Shown: positions 1-6,243 of the stretch, one piece after another
Layout of the letters: each line of letters opens with the position of its first letter
Position numbering within the stretch: the first letter of the stretch is position 1
Source of the DNA: JBMNQH01 sp050944035
Lineage (GTDB): Bacteria > Bacillota > Clostridia > Oscillospirales > Oscillospiraceae
Assembly (NCBI GenBank): GCA_050944035.1
Contig: JBMNQH010000042.1
Coordinates: 1-6,243 of the forward strand
DNA length: 6,243 nt
Direction of reading: 5' to 3'
Position numbers and translations under genes: made by a program
The notes under the pieces: generated by a model
Told to the model about the DNA's origin: nothing
Databases searched by the model: none
What the model saw: the letters and a program-made list of their open reading frames with translations, nothing else

Positions 1-46
1 GCTGCTCCAAATCAGCAATCTTGGCTTGAAGTTCAGACAGTTCCAT
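1..46 (-). CDS. 5' end of an unidentified gene, first 15 codons only
   Basis: An ATG at 46-44 follows a strong GGGGAGG ribosome binding site at 59-53 with a 6-base gap. The frame stays open to the window edge, giving MELSELQAKIADLEQ. The leucine/isoleucine spacing (L3, L6, I10, L13) and the charged residues suggest an amphipathic helix or the start of a coiled coil. Fifteen residues are too few to assign a family. A promoter and a large inverted repeat lie just upstream, so this gene probably has its own regulated transcription start rather than depending on the helicase operon. The start is well supported; the function is unknown. Confidence 0.65.
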   Translation of the reverse strand, partial: MELSELQAKIADLEQ

Positions 47-52
47 GGTACA

Positions 53-59
53 CCTCCCC
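53..59 (-). promoter_or_regulatory. Ribosome binding site of the left-edge gene
   Basis: The minus strand reads GGGGAGG, six bases before the ATG at 46-44. It is the main evidence that a real gene begins there and continues off the left edge. Confidence 0.7.
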
Positions 60-80
60 GGTGAAACTATTATATGCAAA

Positions 81-109
81 ATTATACCCCATTATACCCT
101 AAAAATCAA
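81..109 (-). promoter_or_regulatory. Putative sigma-A-type promoter for the left-edge gene
   Basis: On the minus strand a TTGATT (109-104) is followed after 17 bases by a perfect TATAAT (86-81). This is close to the TTGACA-17-TATAAT consensus, and transcription would start near 74, about 28 bases before the ATG at 46. A second TATAAT at 74-69 has no fitting -35 box. The whole promoter lies within the large inverted repeat, so a protein bound to the repeat would block it. The call rests on sequence match only. Confidence 0.5.
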
Positions 110-128
110 GGGTATAATGGGGTATAAT
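81..128. repeat. Perfect 20-bp inverted repeat made of four 10-base units; likely operator
   Basis: The arms at 81-100 and 109-128 are exact reverse complements, separated by an 8-base A/T-rich loop (101-108). Each arm is itself a tandem pair of a 10-base unit, AGGGTATAAT followed by GGGGTATAAT, so there are four copies in all, two on each strand. The 10-base period places the units on the same face of the helix, as expected for cooperative binding of a dimeric or tetrameric regulator. The repeat covers both boxes of the minus-strand promoter. It could instead fold as an RNA hairpin ending the helicase transcript, but only four T residues follow it on that strand, which makes a classic intrinsic terminator weak. 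Confidence 0.8.
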
Positions 129-261
129 CGAAACTAATACAATCTAGCATTCATAATAGAATTGTTGCAACGAAGCGTTATGTCTCAAAGAATGGATTTA
201 CTTTCAATGACATCTCCACATTTTTTGTATCTGATTGCATTCCTAATTATTCTCGACATAA
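129..261. other. Intergenic stretch with no recognised gene
   Basis: This lies between the helicase stop (264-262) and the inverted repeat. It is A/T-rich. I see no tRNA-like fold, no convincing terminator and no coding frame with a good ribosome binding site. The only small open frame, 20 codons on the minus strand starting inside the stretch, has no ribosome binding site. Confidence 0.5.
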
Positions 262-1792
262 TCATTTCTTCTTTAGCGCAGTCTCAATTTTCTCTTTTTC
301 TCCACTTCCGTCTGTGCGGAGGCGCAACAGCGGCAGACCGCACTTTTCCAGAATCGAGTTCTTTTTCTTATCTCGCTCCGCCTGCTTGCTCCCGACTCCG
401 TGGAAGCCAGTCCCATCCACTTCAATCACCAGCACAGGTTGTTTATCCATTCGATTGAACAACAGAAAATCAACATGCGTTAACGGATTCCGGGCATATT
501 CGCGTTCTTCGTCCGTCAACGGCCCATAATCTTTCACCAGTGTCGCAAGAGAAACATGTACAGCGCAGCCAATGGTGGAAAACACCTCCTCGGACAGCAC
601 TTCTTGAATCACAGAATACATGAGATTTTCGGAATCATACTCAGATACTCTCTTATGTTTCTGCAAATATGCCCTGCGCTGTTCGGCATATCCATGATAG
701 AGCATATCAAACACGGAGTAAACCTGACTTTGGATAACCTCAAAATTGTTATATTCGATGTATCGTGTCAGGTCACCATAATTGGTATGGTCATTGCGCG
801 GGTCCTGTGATGTGACCACTGACAGAGAATGGACCGCGCGGGAAACTGCAACATTCAGCATGTGGGGATCATCCACAAAATCTGTGATGACATTGTCTAC
901 TGAAGTTAAAATGATGGCGTCCTGTTCTCGACCTTGAAATTTGTGGACGGTATCCACTTCGTAGGCGTCGCTCAGTTGTTTTCGGATGGCCGCCACCTGA
1001 TCACGGTAAGGCGTAATGATGCCGATGCTCTGGAAGTTCTTCTGATGAAGTCGCGGAAGCACCTCCTCCTGGATGACATCAATCTGTCGCTGGTTGAGAT
1101 GGCCACGGGCGTGGTTGCCGGCGGTTGTCCGGTACATGGTCAATACATCCGGCTCATTGTGATCCTTTGTCATAACAATCAGCTGCCCGTGATAAAACTT
1201 CTGGTTGCAAAAATTAATAATCTTCGGATGACAGCGGTAGTGCTCACGCAACAACGTAACCGGTGCATCCTGCCATATTTCCAGCGCAGAGGAAAGCAAA
1301 CTATGGGTAGAAAAGCGGTATCGCTCGTCCAATGAATACTTTTGCCAAATGGCATCGCTGGTACGAATATCGCCCTCTGTCAGCACATTGGGGAGCTGCT
1401 TTAAGTCACCGACAATCACAACATTTCGTGCGCAGGAAAAGGCCAATACACCAGTAGCCAGATCGACCTGCGAGGCTTCATCCACAATGAGATAATCGTA
1501 GATATGATCCATACTCAGTGTTCCCTTGATGGAATAGGTCGTACTAAGCACCACTGGATACTCACGTGTAAACTCCGCAGAATGCCAGCGGAAATCATTC
1601 TTTTCAAAACGCTGTCTGCCGCTCTTCCAGTGATACCGTGCTGCCAACTCTGCACGGAACAACCGTAACGACTTCTGGGTAAGCTCGTCCATCTTTGCGT
1701 CAAAAGCGTAATGTTCCAGCTTGCGGCTCAATTCCTGTTTCTCACTCTCCAGTTCCCGCCTCTTAACAGTGTAAAACTGACTCTGTAAATAG
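262..1792 (-). pseudogene. C-terminal part of an IS-interrupted UPF1/DNA2-like SF1 helicase with a DUF2726-like nuclease domain
   Basis: This is the downstream 507 codons of a helicase whose upstream part lies at 3321-4505. Numbering is for the rejoined 902-residue protein. Motif II is VDEAS (496-500) and motif III is GDLKQLPN (521-528). A motif IV-type REHYRCHP lies at 575-582, then TPYRDQ (about 653-658), motif V VHKFQGREQD (675-684) and motif VI LNVAVSRA (705-712). These are typical of UPF1-like superfamily 1 ATPases. The C-terminus (about 776-894) resembles DUF2726/Vsr-like PD-(D/E)xK nucleases: VDFLLF with D834, then IEVDG with E850 and D852, then H857, RD..K and a final GLPLLRLR strand. 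Stop is TGA at 264-262. This half lacks Walker A, so it cannot be an active ATPase alone. The frame runs 22 codons back into the insertion sequence to a TTG at 1851, but no ribosome binding site supports a start there. Confidence 0.88.
1786..1792. repeat. Target-site duplication, left copy (TAAATAG)
   Basis: This TAAATAG directly precedes the left inverted end and matches 3321-3327, directly after the right end. The seven-base copy is exact. Removing one copy plus the element restores the helicase frame, which supports these boundaries. A one-base shift at the junction is possible because the two outermost element bases do not pair. Confidence 0.85.
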
Positions 1793-1807
1793 TGTCTACT
1801 GAACAAA
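1793..1807 (+). repeat. Left terminal inverted repeat of the insertion sequence
   Basis: TGTCTACTGAACAAA pairs with the reverse complement of the right end, TGTCCACTGAACAAA, with one mismatch at the fifth base. The transposase stop codon TAG (1798-1796) lies inside this repeat. Confidence 0.9.
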
Positions 1808-3202
1808 TACCAATTTTTGCTGCGGCAATAAAAAGTGCAAAATCCGCCCAAACAGGCGCGAAAGGGTATGCTGGATTTTACGCAGATTCAACACTACAAT
1901 CGACATGGCAAGCGTAAAACCTACGGTCTCCGCCAGTTTCGTTTTCACTTTTCCAAGGTTGCATTTGCGTTTTGCAAAGCTGAATTGTCGTTCAACCTCT
2001 ATCCGTTCATTCTGGTCGAAATGGGTCTGCCGCCTGTCGCGCTGCTCGTCCCTTCTCGGTCTTCCCAATGCCGGACCGCTGAGCCGGATTCCGTGCAGTT
2101 TGCAGTAGCTGAGGTTTTCGCGGTTTCGGTAAATCTTGTCCGCCAGCACGCGCTCCGGATAATGTCCCTCACGGGCTCTGTAACGCTCTATGGTTTCAAC
2201 CAGCTTTGTGGCTTCGTTGTAGGCATCAAATGACCAGTACTCCAACCTTGCCCATCCATTGGATACACTGATATCTAGTTTTGCCCCGAACTCCACCGGC
2301 TTTCCGGCTTTTCCGCGTACGATTGGTCGGATGAACGGCTGACTTACACTGACAATCCTGTCAGGAACGGAATGTGTATGGTTGTCATACATGTACTTCT
2401 GCTGTTCGTAAATTTTTCGCAGTGTTTCAAGCCGAAGCTGCTGCTTTTGGGATAGCTTCAGGCCGGATTGCAGCATAGAATCGACGATGGAAAGGTCTCT
2501 GCGGAGATACTGGAGTTGCTTACGGATTGCTTCGCGCGTCTTCTTCACGTTGTGCTTGCGGCTGCGCATATACTTGAGGCTGTCCTTGTGGGCCTTGTTG
2601 CGATAGGTTCTGGGTTTCTCTTCCACGCTCTGCTCCTGCAGCGTATCAATGATCTGCTCTGCATTTTCACGCGCCTCGTTCAAAAGCGACACATCCTGCG
2701 GAAATCGGATATCAGACGGCGCGCAGGTTGCATCCACAATCAGAGTGCCGCTGTTACCACCGCCTGTGGGAGTGTTATGGTCGTCGTTGTTCTCTGATGT
2801 GGTTACAGTTTTGAGTATCATCTCGTTGATTTCTCCCAGCACTTCCGGCGTCAGGCGCTTACGGAAGTACACCATAAGAGATGGGTCAAAGGGCTGCTTG
2901 CTGTCGTCGTAGCCGGGATTGCCGCAGAAGTATTGAAAATACGGATTCTCCTGAATCTGCAGAGCCGTTTCTTCGTCGGAAAAACCGTACTCCGCCTGAA
3001 TGATGCAGGCTCCTAAGGCTAAGCGTAGTGGCTTTGCCACATTGCCCTTGCGATTGGTGAACAGCTTGGCATAGCGTTTCTCAATATCCAGCCAGGGTAT
3101 TGTCTGTGCCTTTTTGACCCAGCGATTGCTTTCTTTCAGATTCATGCCTGCCGGTTGATTGAAGTCAGAAAGGCTGATCTGACCGTTACTGTATCGATAC
3201 AT
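1796..3202 (-). CDS. IS5/IS1182-family DDE transposase, apparently intact
   Basis: This 468-residue transposase would cut and rejoin the ends of its own element. The ATG at 3202-3200 is chosen because GGAGG (3212-3208) lies five bases upstream; the frame also runs back to a TTG at 3220, which would be a worse start. The N-terminal part (about 35-120, with LRLALGACIIQAEYGFSDEE) resembles the DUF772/InsH N-terminal domain. The catalytic DDE residues are most likely D157 in LIVDATCAPSDIRFPQD, D355 in RVLADKIYRNR and E404 in IEVERQFSFAKRK. A basic helical insert (about 200-275) separates the first two. The VDAT..SDI.FPQD..LLN.AR segment is characteristic of IS1182-like members. No frameshift is visible. 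The TAG stop falls within the left inverted end, so the gene uses nearly all of the element. Confidence 0.93.
   Translation of the reverse strand: MYRYSNGQISLSDFNQPAGMNLKESNRWVKKAQTIPWLDIEKRYAKLFTNRKGNVAKPLRLALGACIIQAEYGFSDEETALQIQENPYFQYFCGNPGYDDSKQPFDPSLMVYFRKRLTPEVLGEINEMILKTVTTSENNDDHNTPTGGGNSGTLIVDATCAPSDIRFPQDVSLLNEARENAEQIIDTLQEQSVEEKPRTYRNKAHKDSLKYMRSRKHNVKKTREAIRKQLQYLRRDLSIVDSMLQSGLKLSQKQQLRLETLRKIYEQQKYMYDNHTHSVPDRIVSVSQPFIRPIVRGKAGKPVEFGAKLDISVSNGWARLEYWSFDAYNEATKLVETIERYRAREGHYPERVLADKIYRNRENLSYCKLHGIRLSGPALGRPRRDEQRDRRQTHFDQNERIEVERQFSFAKRKCNLGKVKTKLAETVGFTLAMSIVVLNLRKIQHTLSRLFGRILHFLLPQQKLVFVQ
1820..1840 (+). repeat. Left subterminal repeat of the insertion sequence
   Basis: CTGCGG, seven A/T-rich bases, then AAGTGCAA. 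The same arrangement with a six-base middle occurs in inverted orientation at 3268-3249. It lies 27 bases inside the left end but 52 bases inside the right end. It may be an internal transposase binding site; that role is inferred. Confidence 0.5.
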
Positions 3203-3207
3203 GGCCG

Positions 3208-3212
3208 CCTCC
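3208..3212 (-). promoter_or_regulatory. Ribosome binding site of the transposase
   Basis: GGAGG on the minus strand, five bases before the ATG at 3202-3200. It fixes the start in preference to the TTG at 3220. It directly abuts the 3' arm of the leader hairpin, so folding of that hairpin would hinder ribosome access. Confidence 0.75.
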
Positions 3213-3256
3213 AAGTGCAAGGTTTTTCGCGTGTTTTCCCGTTTTTCCTTGCACTT
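3213..3256 (-). promoter_or_regulatory. Leader hairpin next to the transposase ribosome binding site
   Basis: The arms AAGTGCAAGG (minus strand 3256-3247) and CCTTGCACTT (3222-3213) are perfect 10-bp complements with a 24-base loop. In the transcript the second arm touches the GGAGG. A transcript entering from the helicase operon would contain both arms and could fold. One starting at the element's own -10 box would begin inside the first arm and would not fold fully. IS10 and IS50 are known to use such structures to stop external transcription from raising transposase levels; applying that here is an inference. Confidence 0.55.
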
Positions 3257-3268
3257 ATTATACCGCAG
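3249..3268 (-). repeat. Right subterminal repeat of the insertion sequence
   Basis: On the minus strand, CTGCGG, six bases TATAAT, then AAGTGCAA; it matches 1820-1840 in inverted orientation. It overlaps both the putative -10 box and the first arm of the leader hairpin, so a bound transposase could also repress its own transcription. Confidence 0.5.
3257..3262 (-). promoter_or_regulatory. Possible -10 box for the transposase
   Basis: A perfect TATAAT on the minus strand, 54 bases before the transposase ATG. No good -35 box is seen at 16-18 bases; the best is a weak TCAAGA at 19 bases (3287-3282). It may be a weak promoter, as is usual for insertion sequences, or chance. Confidence 0.35.
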
Positions 3269-3304
3269 AAACGGCGCTATTTCTTGATATCACGTGGCCT
3301 TTTT

Positions 3305-3319
3305 TTTGTTCAGTGGACA
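3305..3319 (-). repeat. Right terminal inverted repeat of the insertion sequence
   Basis: Read on the minus strand this is TGTCCACTGAACAAA, matching the left end at 14 of 15 positions. One further base (3320) separates it from the right target duplication. Confidence 0.9.
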
Positions 3320-3320
3320 T

Positions 3321-3327
3321 TAAATAG
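3321..3327. repeat. Target-site duplication, right copy (TAAATAG)
   Basis: Exact match to 1786-1792. On the coding strand it is CTATTTA, covering the last base of a proline codon plus the Tyr394-Leu395 codons of the helicase. The interruption therefore falls between Leu395 and the following Gln. Confidence 0.85.
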
Positions 3328-4511
3328 GGAATAACAAGATCTGGAGAACGGAGGAACAATTTGAGCGCATTACGATTGAACCGGAACATGATGGAGATTT
3401 TTTGTAAAAGGCCCAAACGGCTCTCATGTTCTACGTGCTGTTCAAATTCCATCCAAAGCGCAAGGATTTTTTGCGAGGACAGCTTGTCCAGATTCTCCGT
3501 CGGCGCATCGCTGTATGTCGCATAGTATTCCTTAAAATAGTGCTGTTCTGGATTGAGCTGCAAGAACTCCTGCTCAATTTCCGCGATGCGGTTCTTTGCG
3601 TTGAGCATTTCATTCAGTTCTTTGGAAAGCGCGGTCGCTTCCTGCTCCAACTGCCGCTGCTCCTCCAGAGGCATCTCCCAATCGCTCATATCCGGATAGG
3701 TGCTGGTCTGAGCCTCCAGAAACTTCTGTTTGTTGGCAAGACTTCCAAGAAATGCGGTCAGGAAGGCGGCATTCTTCTTTTCCAGCTTTTCCGCCACATT
3801 GCGCGTTGCGGAGTTATTGTTGGATGTAACTGCTACTGTCTTCCCGCTCCGGACGATGTTGGCAATGATATTCAGAATTGTCTGCGTTTTTCCCGTCCCC
3901 GGAGGTCCCTGAATGATGCTGATTTTAGAGGAAAGCGCCCGTTCCACCGCAAGCTTCTGACTTTGGTTCAAACCAAACGGATAGATCACCGTCTCCGGCA
4001 TCTGGGGTGCTTTGACATCTTTCTGCGGGGCAAGATAGCTTGCCAGCACAGTATCCTCGCTGACCTGTTTGATCTTGTCGTACTGCATACTCAGAATGTT
4101 GAGTCCATTCTCCGCTACAAGACTAATCGCTGCAGCAGTTTCCTTGAAATACTGGAATGTTTCCTGATTTTTGCCGTCTGTCAGGCAATTCTGCTGAAGC
4201 TGCACTTCGCTTTTACGGAATGATAGATCTTTCTTTCCACTGCGGACAATGCGATAATATCTTTCAAAATCTAGAAGTTCATCAATTCCGCTGATTGTTT
4301 GCCCGTTTGCGGTAACAATCACCTGTGTAGGGTCAATTGTCTTTTTCAGGGGCAATATCTCCACATTACTACTCTGAAAGCTGTATGTCTTATTGGGCGC
4401 ATTGGTATAGATGACCTCGCACTTCCCGTCATGGAACTGAAAGCTTGCAATCGAGTCCGTCTGGTCTCTTCCTTTTATGATAATCAGGTACTTTCGTGCC
4501 TCCATAGGTGT

Positions 4512-4517
4512 CTCCTC
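4512..4517 (-). promoter_or_regulatory. Ribosome binding site of the SF1 helicase gene
   Basis: GAGGAG on the minus strand, six bases before the ATG at 4505-4503, within the 30-base gap after the upstream helicase stop. It fixes the start and supports co-transcription of the two genes. Confidence 0.75.
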
Positions 4518-4535
4518 AAAATCACGCCAAGTATG

Positions 4536-6243
4536 TCATCCCACTACCAACTTATTCGTCTTCTTCAAGAACTTCGCCGGGATCGGGCGATCCAGCCGCC
4601 ACGCGATATTCATCGGCCTGCTGCCATCATGCCTCACATAGTTAGCTGTTCCCAGATAAGTGTACGCCTCTGCACCGCCGGTCACACGGTCAGCCTTAAA
4701 CTCCCGGACGAACAGCAGCACCTTGCTTCCCCGCTCCTTATGGTGGATATATCGCTGGCCTGTGGGCGAATTCTCCGCCGTGGTGCTTTGGCTTTGCCAG
4801 TGAAACAGACTCTCACTAATGGAGTAGTCATTGTACATGGTGGTTGGCGAATAGTCTTTGTCCGCCTTGTTCAGCGTCACGAATAACACATCCAATTGCT
4901 TGTCCGGCAGCCATTTGACGCCCTCACGCACAGTTGCTGGCTTCATAAAGTCCAGCGCCACCAGAAGCTGGTCGCGGGTATAGGTGCAGTGTAGATCCAG
5001 CGGGCAGTTAAAGCCCAGATCTACCGGCGTGTCAATAAAGTCAATCTGTTCAAAGCGATAGCGGAGCAGTTCCAAGAGTTCGCTTAGCAGGACTGTGCTA
5101 TCTGACAGGGCATAGAGGTTGTCCAGCACTTCTTCGCTACTCCAATCCTCGACTGCCTTTCCCCAGATCGTGATATAGAACATCTGCAGCATACGCTTTT
5201 CAACATCGGACAACGCCGCGAAATCCACATCATCAAGACGCGGCAGAATATCCAGCAGAAATGAAATCCAACGACGAGAATCAATGACAGCAAGGCGCGC
5301 AAACGCCTTAGTCAAGGTCTCTTCCAAAGGCTCCTCAAAGTCCTCAATGACATCTGCTCTGGCGCAGATGCGAGAGAAAGACGAGAACTTATAGATTGCT
5401 CTGGGGTCCAGGTGGTAGTAATCGAGGAAGTTTGCCAGCGTCAGTTCCATGCCACTATCCTCGGCAAAGGTGGCCACACGGGACACCAAGCCCGCTGTGT
5501 TGCCATAGGAAGCGCGGATGTTATCCAGTATGTACTTCGCCGCTTTCTTCTCCAACTGAATATAGCAGCCCTTGGGAACGGACACAAAGCCATCCTTGAT
5601 TTCGCGGCTCACACTTCGTGTAGTATTCGACAGCAACGCCGCAAATTTATCCTCAAAATTGTACTTTCTGTTTGCTTGGCCGATGAAGTCCAATACGGTT
5701 AGGCATTCCTTATCTTCGGCCAGACGCAGGCCGCGGCCCAACTGCTGCAAGAAAATCGTTAGCGACTCAGTGGGGCGCAGGAAAAGAACGGTATTGACTT
5801 CCGAAATATCCACGCCTTCGTTATAGATGTCCACGACGAAGATAAACCGCACTTCGCCAGACACCAAGCGCTGTTTGGCTGCTTTTCTCTCCTCATCTGA
5901 GGATTGTCCTGTCAGGAACATGGACGGGATATCGTGGTCATTAAAATAGCGGCACATAAATTCTGCGTGATCTACGGTTACACAGAAGCCGAGGCCCTTC
6001 ACGTCATCTATGTCCGTGACATATTTCAACAGCGAGGACACAACATGGTCGGCGCGTTGGGTAGCAATGACACCGCTGAAGGTGTAGATATGCTCCAGCT
6101 CGCTCTTTTGATAGCCACCAGCAGACCATTTTAGTGAATCCAGATCCACGGTATCGGTGACACCGAAATACTGGAACGGGCAGAGCAGCTTTCGGTCAAT
6201 GGCTTCCGGCAGACGAATTTCCGCCGCAATACGATTGTTGAAG
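4536..6243 (-). CDS. SF2 DEAD/DEAH-type helicase with C-terminal DUF3427-like domain; N-terminus outside the window
   Basis: The frame is open to the right edge, so 568 residues are visible and the start is missing; the internal ATG at 6149 is not the start. Numbering is from the first visible residue. The segment FNNRIAAEIRLPEAIDRKLLCPFQYFG (1-27) fits the linker after helicase domain 1. The second RecA-like domain follows, with an ordinary VTGQSS-type strand region, motif V VVDIYNEGVDI (136-146) and motif VI QQLGRGLR (166-173). From about residue 220 to the end the protein resembles DUF3427, including YNDYSISESLFHWQSQS, GSKVLLFVRE, YTYLG and the terminal RLDRPIPAKFLKKTNKL. Walker A and the DEAH box should be upstream of the edge, and related proteins often carry an N-terminal phospholipase-D-type nuclease domain, which cannot be checked here. 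The gene appears intact in the visible part and precedes the SF1 helicase-nuclease gene by 30 bases. It probably acts on DNA in defence or repair. Confidence 0.88.
   Translation of the reverse strand, partial: FNNRIAAEIRLPEAIDRKLLCPFQYFGVTDTVDLDSLKWSAGGYQKSELEHIYTFSGVIATQRADHVVSSLLKYVTDIDDVKGLGFCVTVDHAEFMCRYFNDHDIPSMFLTGQSSDEERKAAKQRLVSGEVRFIFVVDIYNEGVDISEVNTVLFLRPTESLTIFLQQLGRGLRLAEDKECLTVLDFIGQANRKYNFEDKFAALLSNTTRSVSREIKDGFVSVPKGCYIQLEKKAAKYILDNIRASYGNTAGLVSRVATFAEDSGMELTLANFLDYYHLDPRAIYKFSSFSRICARADVIEDFEEPLEETLTKAFARLAVIDSRRWISFLLDILPRLDDVDFAALSDVEKRMLQMFYITIWGKAVEDWSSEEVLDNLYALSDSTVLLSELLELLRYRFEQIDFIDTPVDLGFNCPLDLHCTYTRDQLLVALDFMKPATVREGVKWLPDKQLDVLFVTLNKADKDYSPTTMYNDYSISESLFHWQSQSTTAENSPTGQRYIHHKERGSKVLLFVREFKADRVTGGAEAYTYLGTANYVRHDGSRPMNIAWRLDRPIPAKFLKKTNKLVVG

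Larger units (their letters stand above)
1793..3320 (-). mobile_element. Complete IS5/IS1182-type insertion sequence, 1528 bp
   Basis: The element is bounded by inverted ends (1793-1807 and 3305-3319, 14 of 15 bases matching) and by a 7-bp direct duplication. It carries one transposase gene spanning almost its full length on the minus strand, and no passenger genes. A subterminal repeat (CTGCGG, then 6-7 A/T-rich bases, then AAGTGCAA) occurs inside both ends, at 1820-1840 and inverted at 3249-3268. The element interrupts an SF1 helicase gene after codon 395. Matching ends, exact duplication and an open transposase frame indicate a recent, potentially active copy. Family assignment comes from the protein; a named element cannot be given without a database comparison. 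Confidence 0.9.
3258..4505 (-). pseudogene. N-terminal part of the IS-interrupted SF1 helicase-nuclease gene
   Basis: The true gene portion is 4505-3321 (395 codons). The frame then runs 20 codons into the insertion sequence and stops at TAA (3260-3258). The ATG at 4505 is preceded by GAGGAG six bases upstream. Residues 1-165 form an N-terminal region I do not recognise. A Q-motif-like LNQSQKLAVERAL (179-191) is followed by Walker A GPPGTGKT (200-207) and a motif Ia-like AVTSNNNSATRNVAEKL (225-241). A charged helical segment (about 280-315) looks like the coiled-coil stalk of UPF1-like helicases. Motifs II to VI and the nuclease domain are in the separated downstream half, so the truncated product should not hydrolyse ATP. 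It could still bind DNA or a partner. The gene follows the SF2 helicase gene after 30 bases, which implies an operon. Confidence 0.88.

Noticed and set aside
81..128. CRISPR-like or iteron array reading of the repeated 10-base units
   Set aside because: There are only four units, no unique spacers, and the pairs are inverted around a single loop, which fits an operator or hairpin better.
154..161. GTTGCAAC palindrome, considered as an operator or attachment site
   Set aside because: Eight bases is expected by chance in a window this size, and no second copy or flanking symmetry was seen.
171..233. Small minus-strand open frame of 20 codons after the helicase stop
   Set aside because: No ribosome binding site and no recognisable product; most likely chance.
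934..1335. A 133-codon open frame on the plus strand
   Set aside because: It is antisense to helicase motifs III-V and has no domain or start signal of its own.
1845..1858. Short GGCG/CGCC stem followed on the minus strand by T-rich sequence, considered as a transposase terminator
   Set aside because: The stem is only four base pairs, the T tract is not directly adjacent, and it lies within the transposase coding frame.
3426..4223. A 265-codon open frame on the plus strand opposite the helicase gene
   Set aside because: It is antisense to the conserved Walker A and coiled-coil region, has no ribosome binding site, and its product resembles no known protein. It is a shadow of the real gene.

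Overview
The window looks like an accessory region of a Firmicutes chromosome or mobile island, probably from a gut-type Clostridia (Oscillospirales/Lachnospirales-like). This is an inference from strong GGAGG-type ribosome binding sites, intermediate G+C and the style of the transposase; no rRNA or marker gene is present to confirm it. All convincing genes lie on the minus strand, so the region reads from right to left.

Right part (4536-6243): the 3' two thirds of a superfamily 2 DEAD/DEAH-type helicase with a C-terminal DUF3427-like domain. Its N-terminus lies beyond the right edge. Thirty bases downstream, behind a good ribosome binding site, starts a UPF1/DNA2-like superfamily 1 helicase (start 4505). 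In its intact form this is a 902-residue protein ending in a DUF2726/Vsr-like PD-(D/E)xK nuclease domain (stop at 262). The two genes look like one transcription unit: a paired SF2 helicase and SF1 helicase-nuclease, a composition that suggests nucleic-acid-targeting defence or repair. No named system can be assigned from this window.

Middle part (1793-3320): a complete 1528-bp IS5/IS1182-type insertion sequence with an apparently intact 468-residue transposase. It sits inside the SF1 helicase gene, between the Walker A and Walker B motifs. It is bounded by near-perfect 15-bp inverted ends and a 7-bp target duplication (TAAATAG at 1786-1792 and 3321-3327). Removing the element plus one duplication copy (1535 bp) rejoins the two helicase halves in frame, so the insertion looks recent and the rest of the host gene has not decayed. 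The element also has a subterminal repeat at both ends and a leader hairpin beside the transposase ribosome binding site.

Left part (1-261): after the helicase stop there is about 130 bp with no recognisable gene. Then comes a perfect 20-bp inverted repeat built from four copies of a 10-base unit (RGGGTATAAT). It overlaps a plausible minus-strand promoter for a further gene, of which only the first 15 codons (46-1) are in the window. That arrangement suggests a repressor operator.
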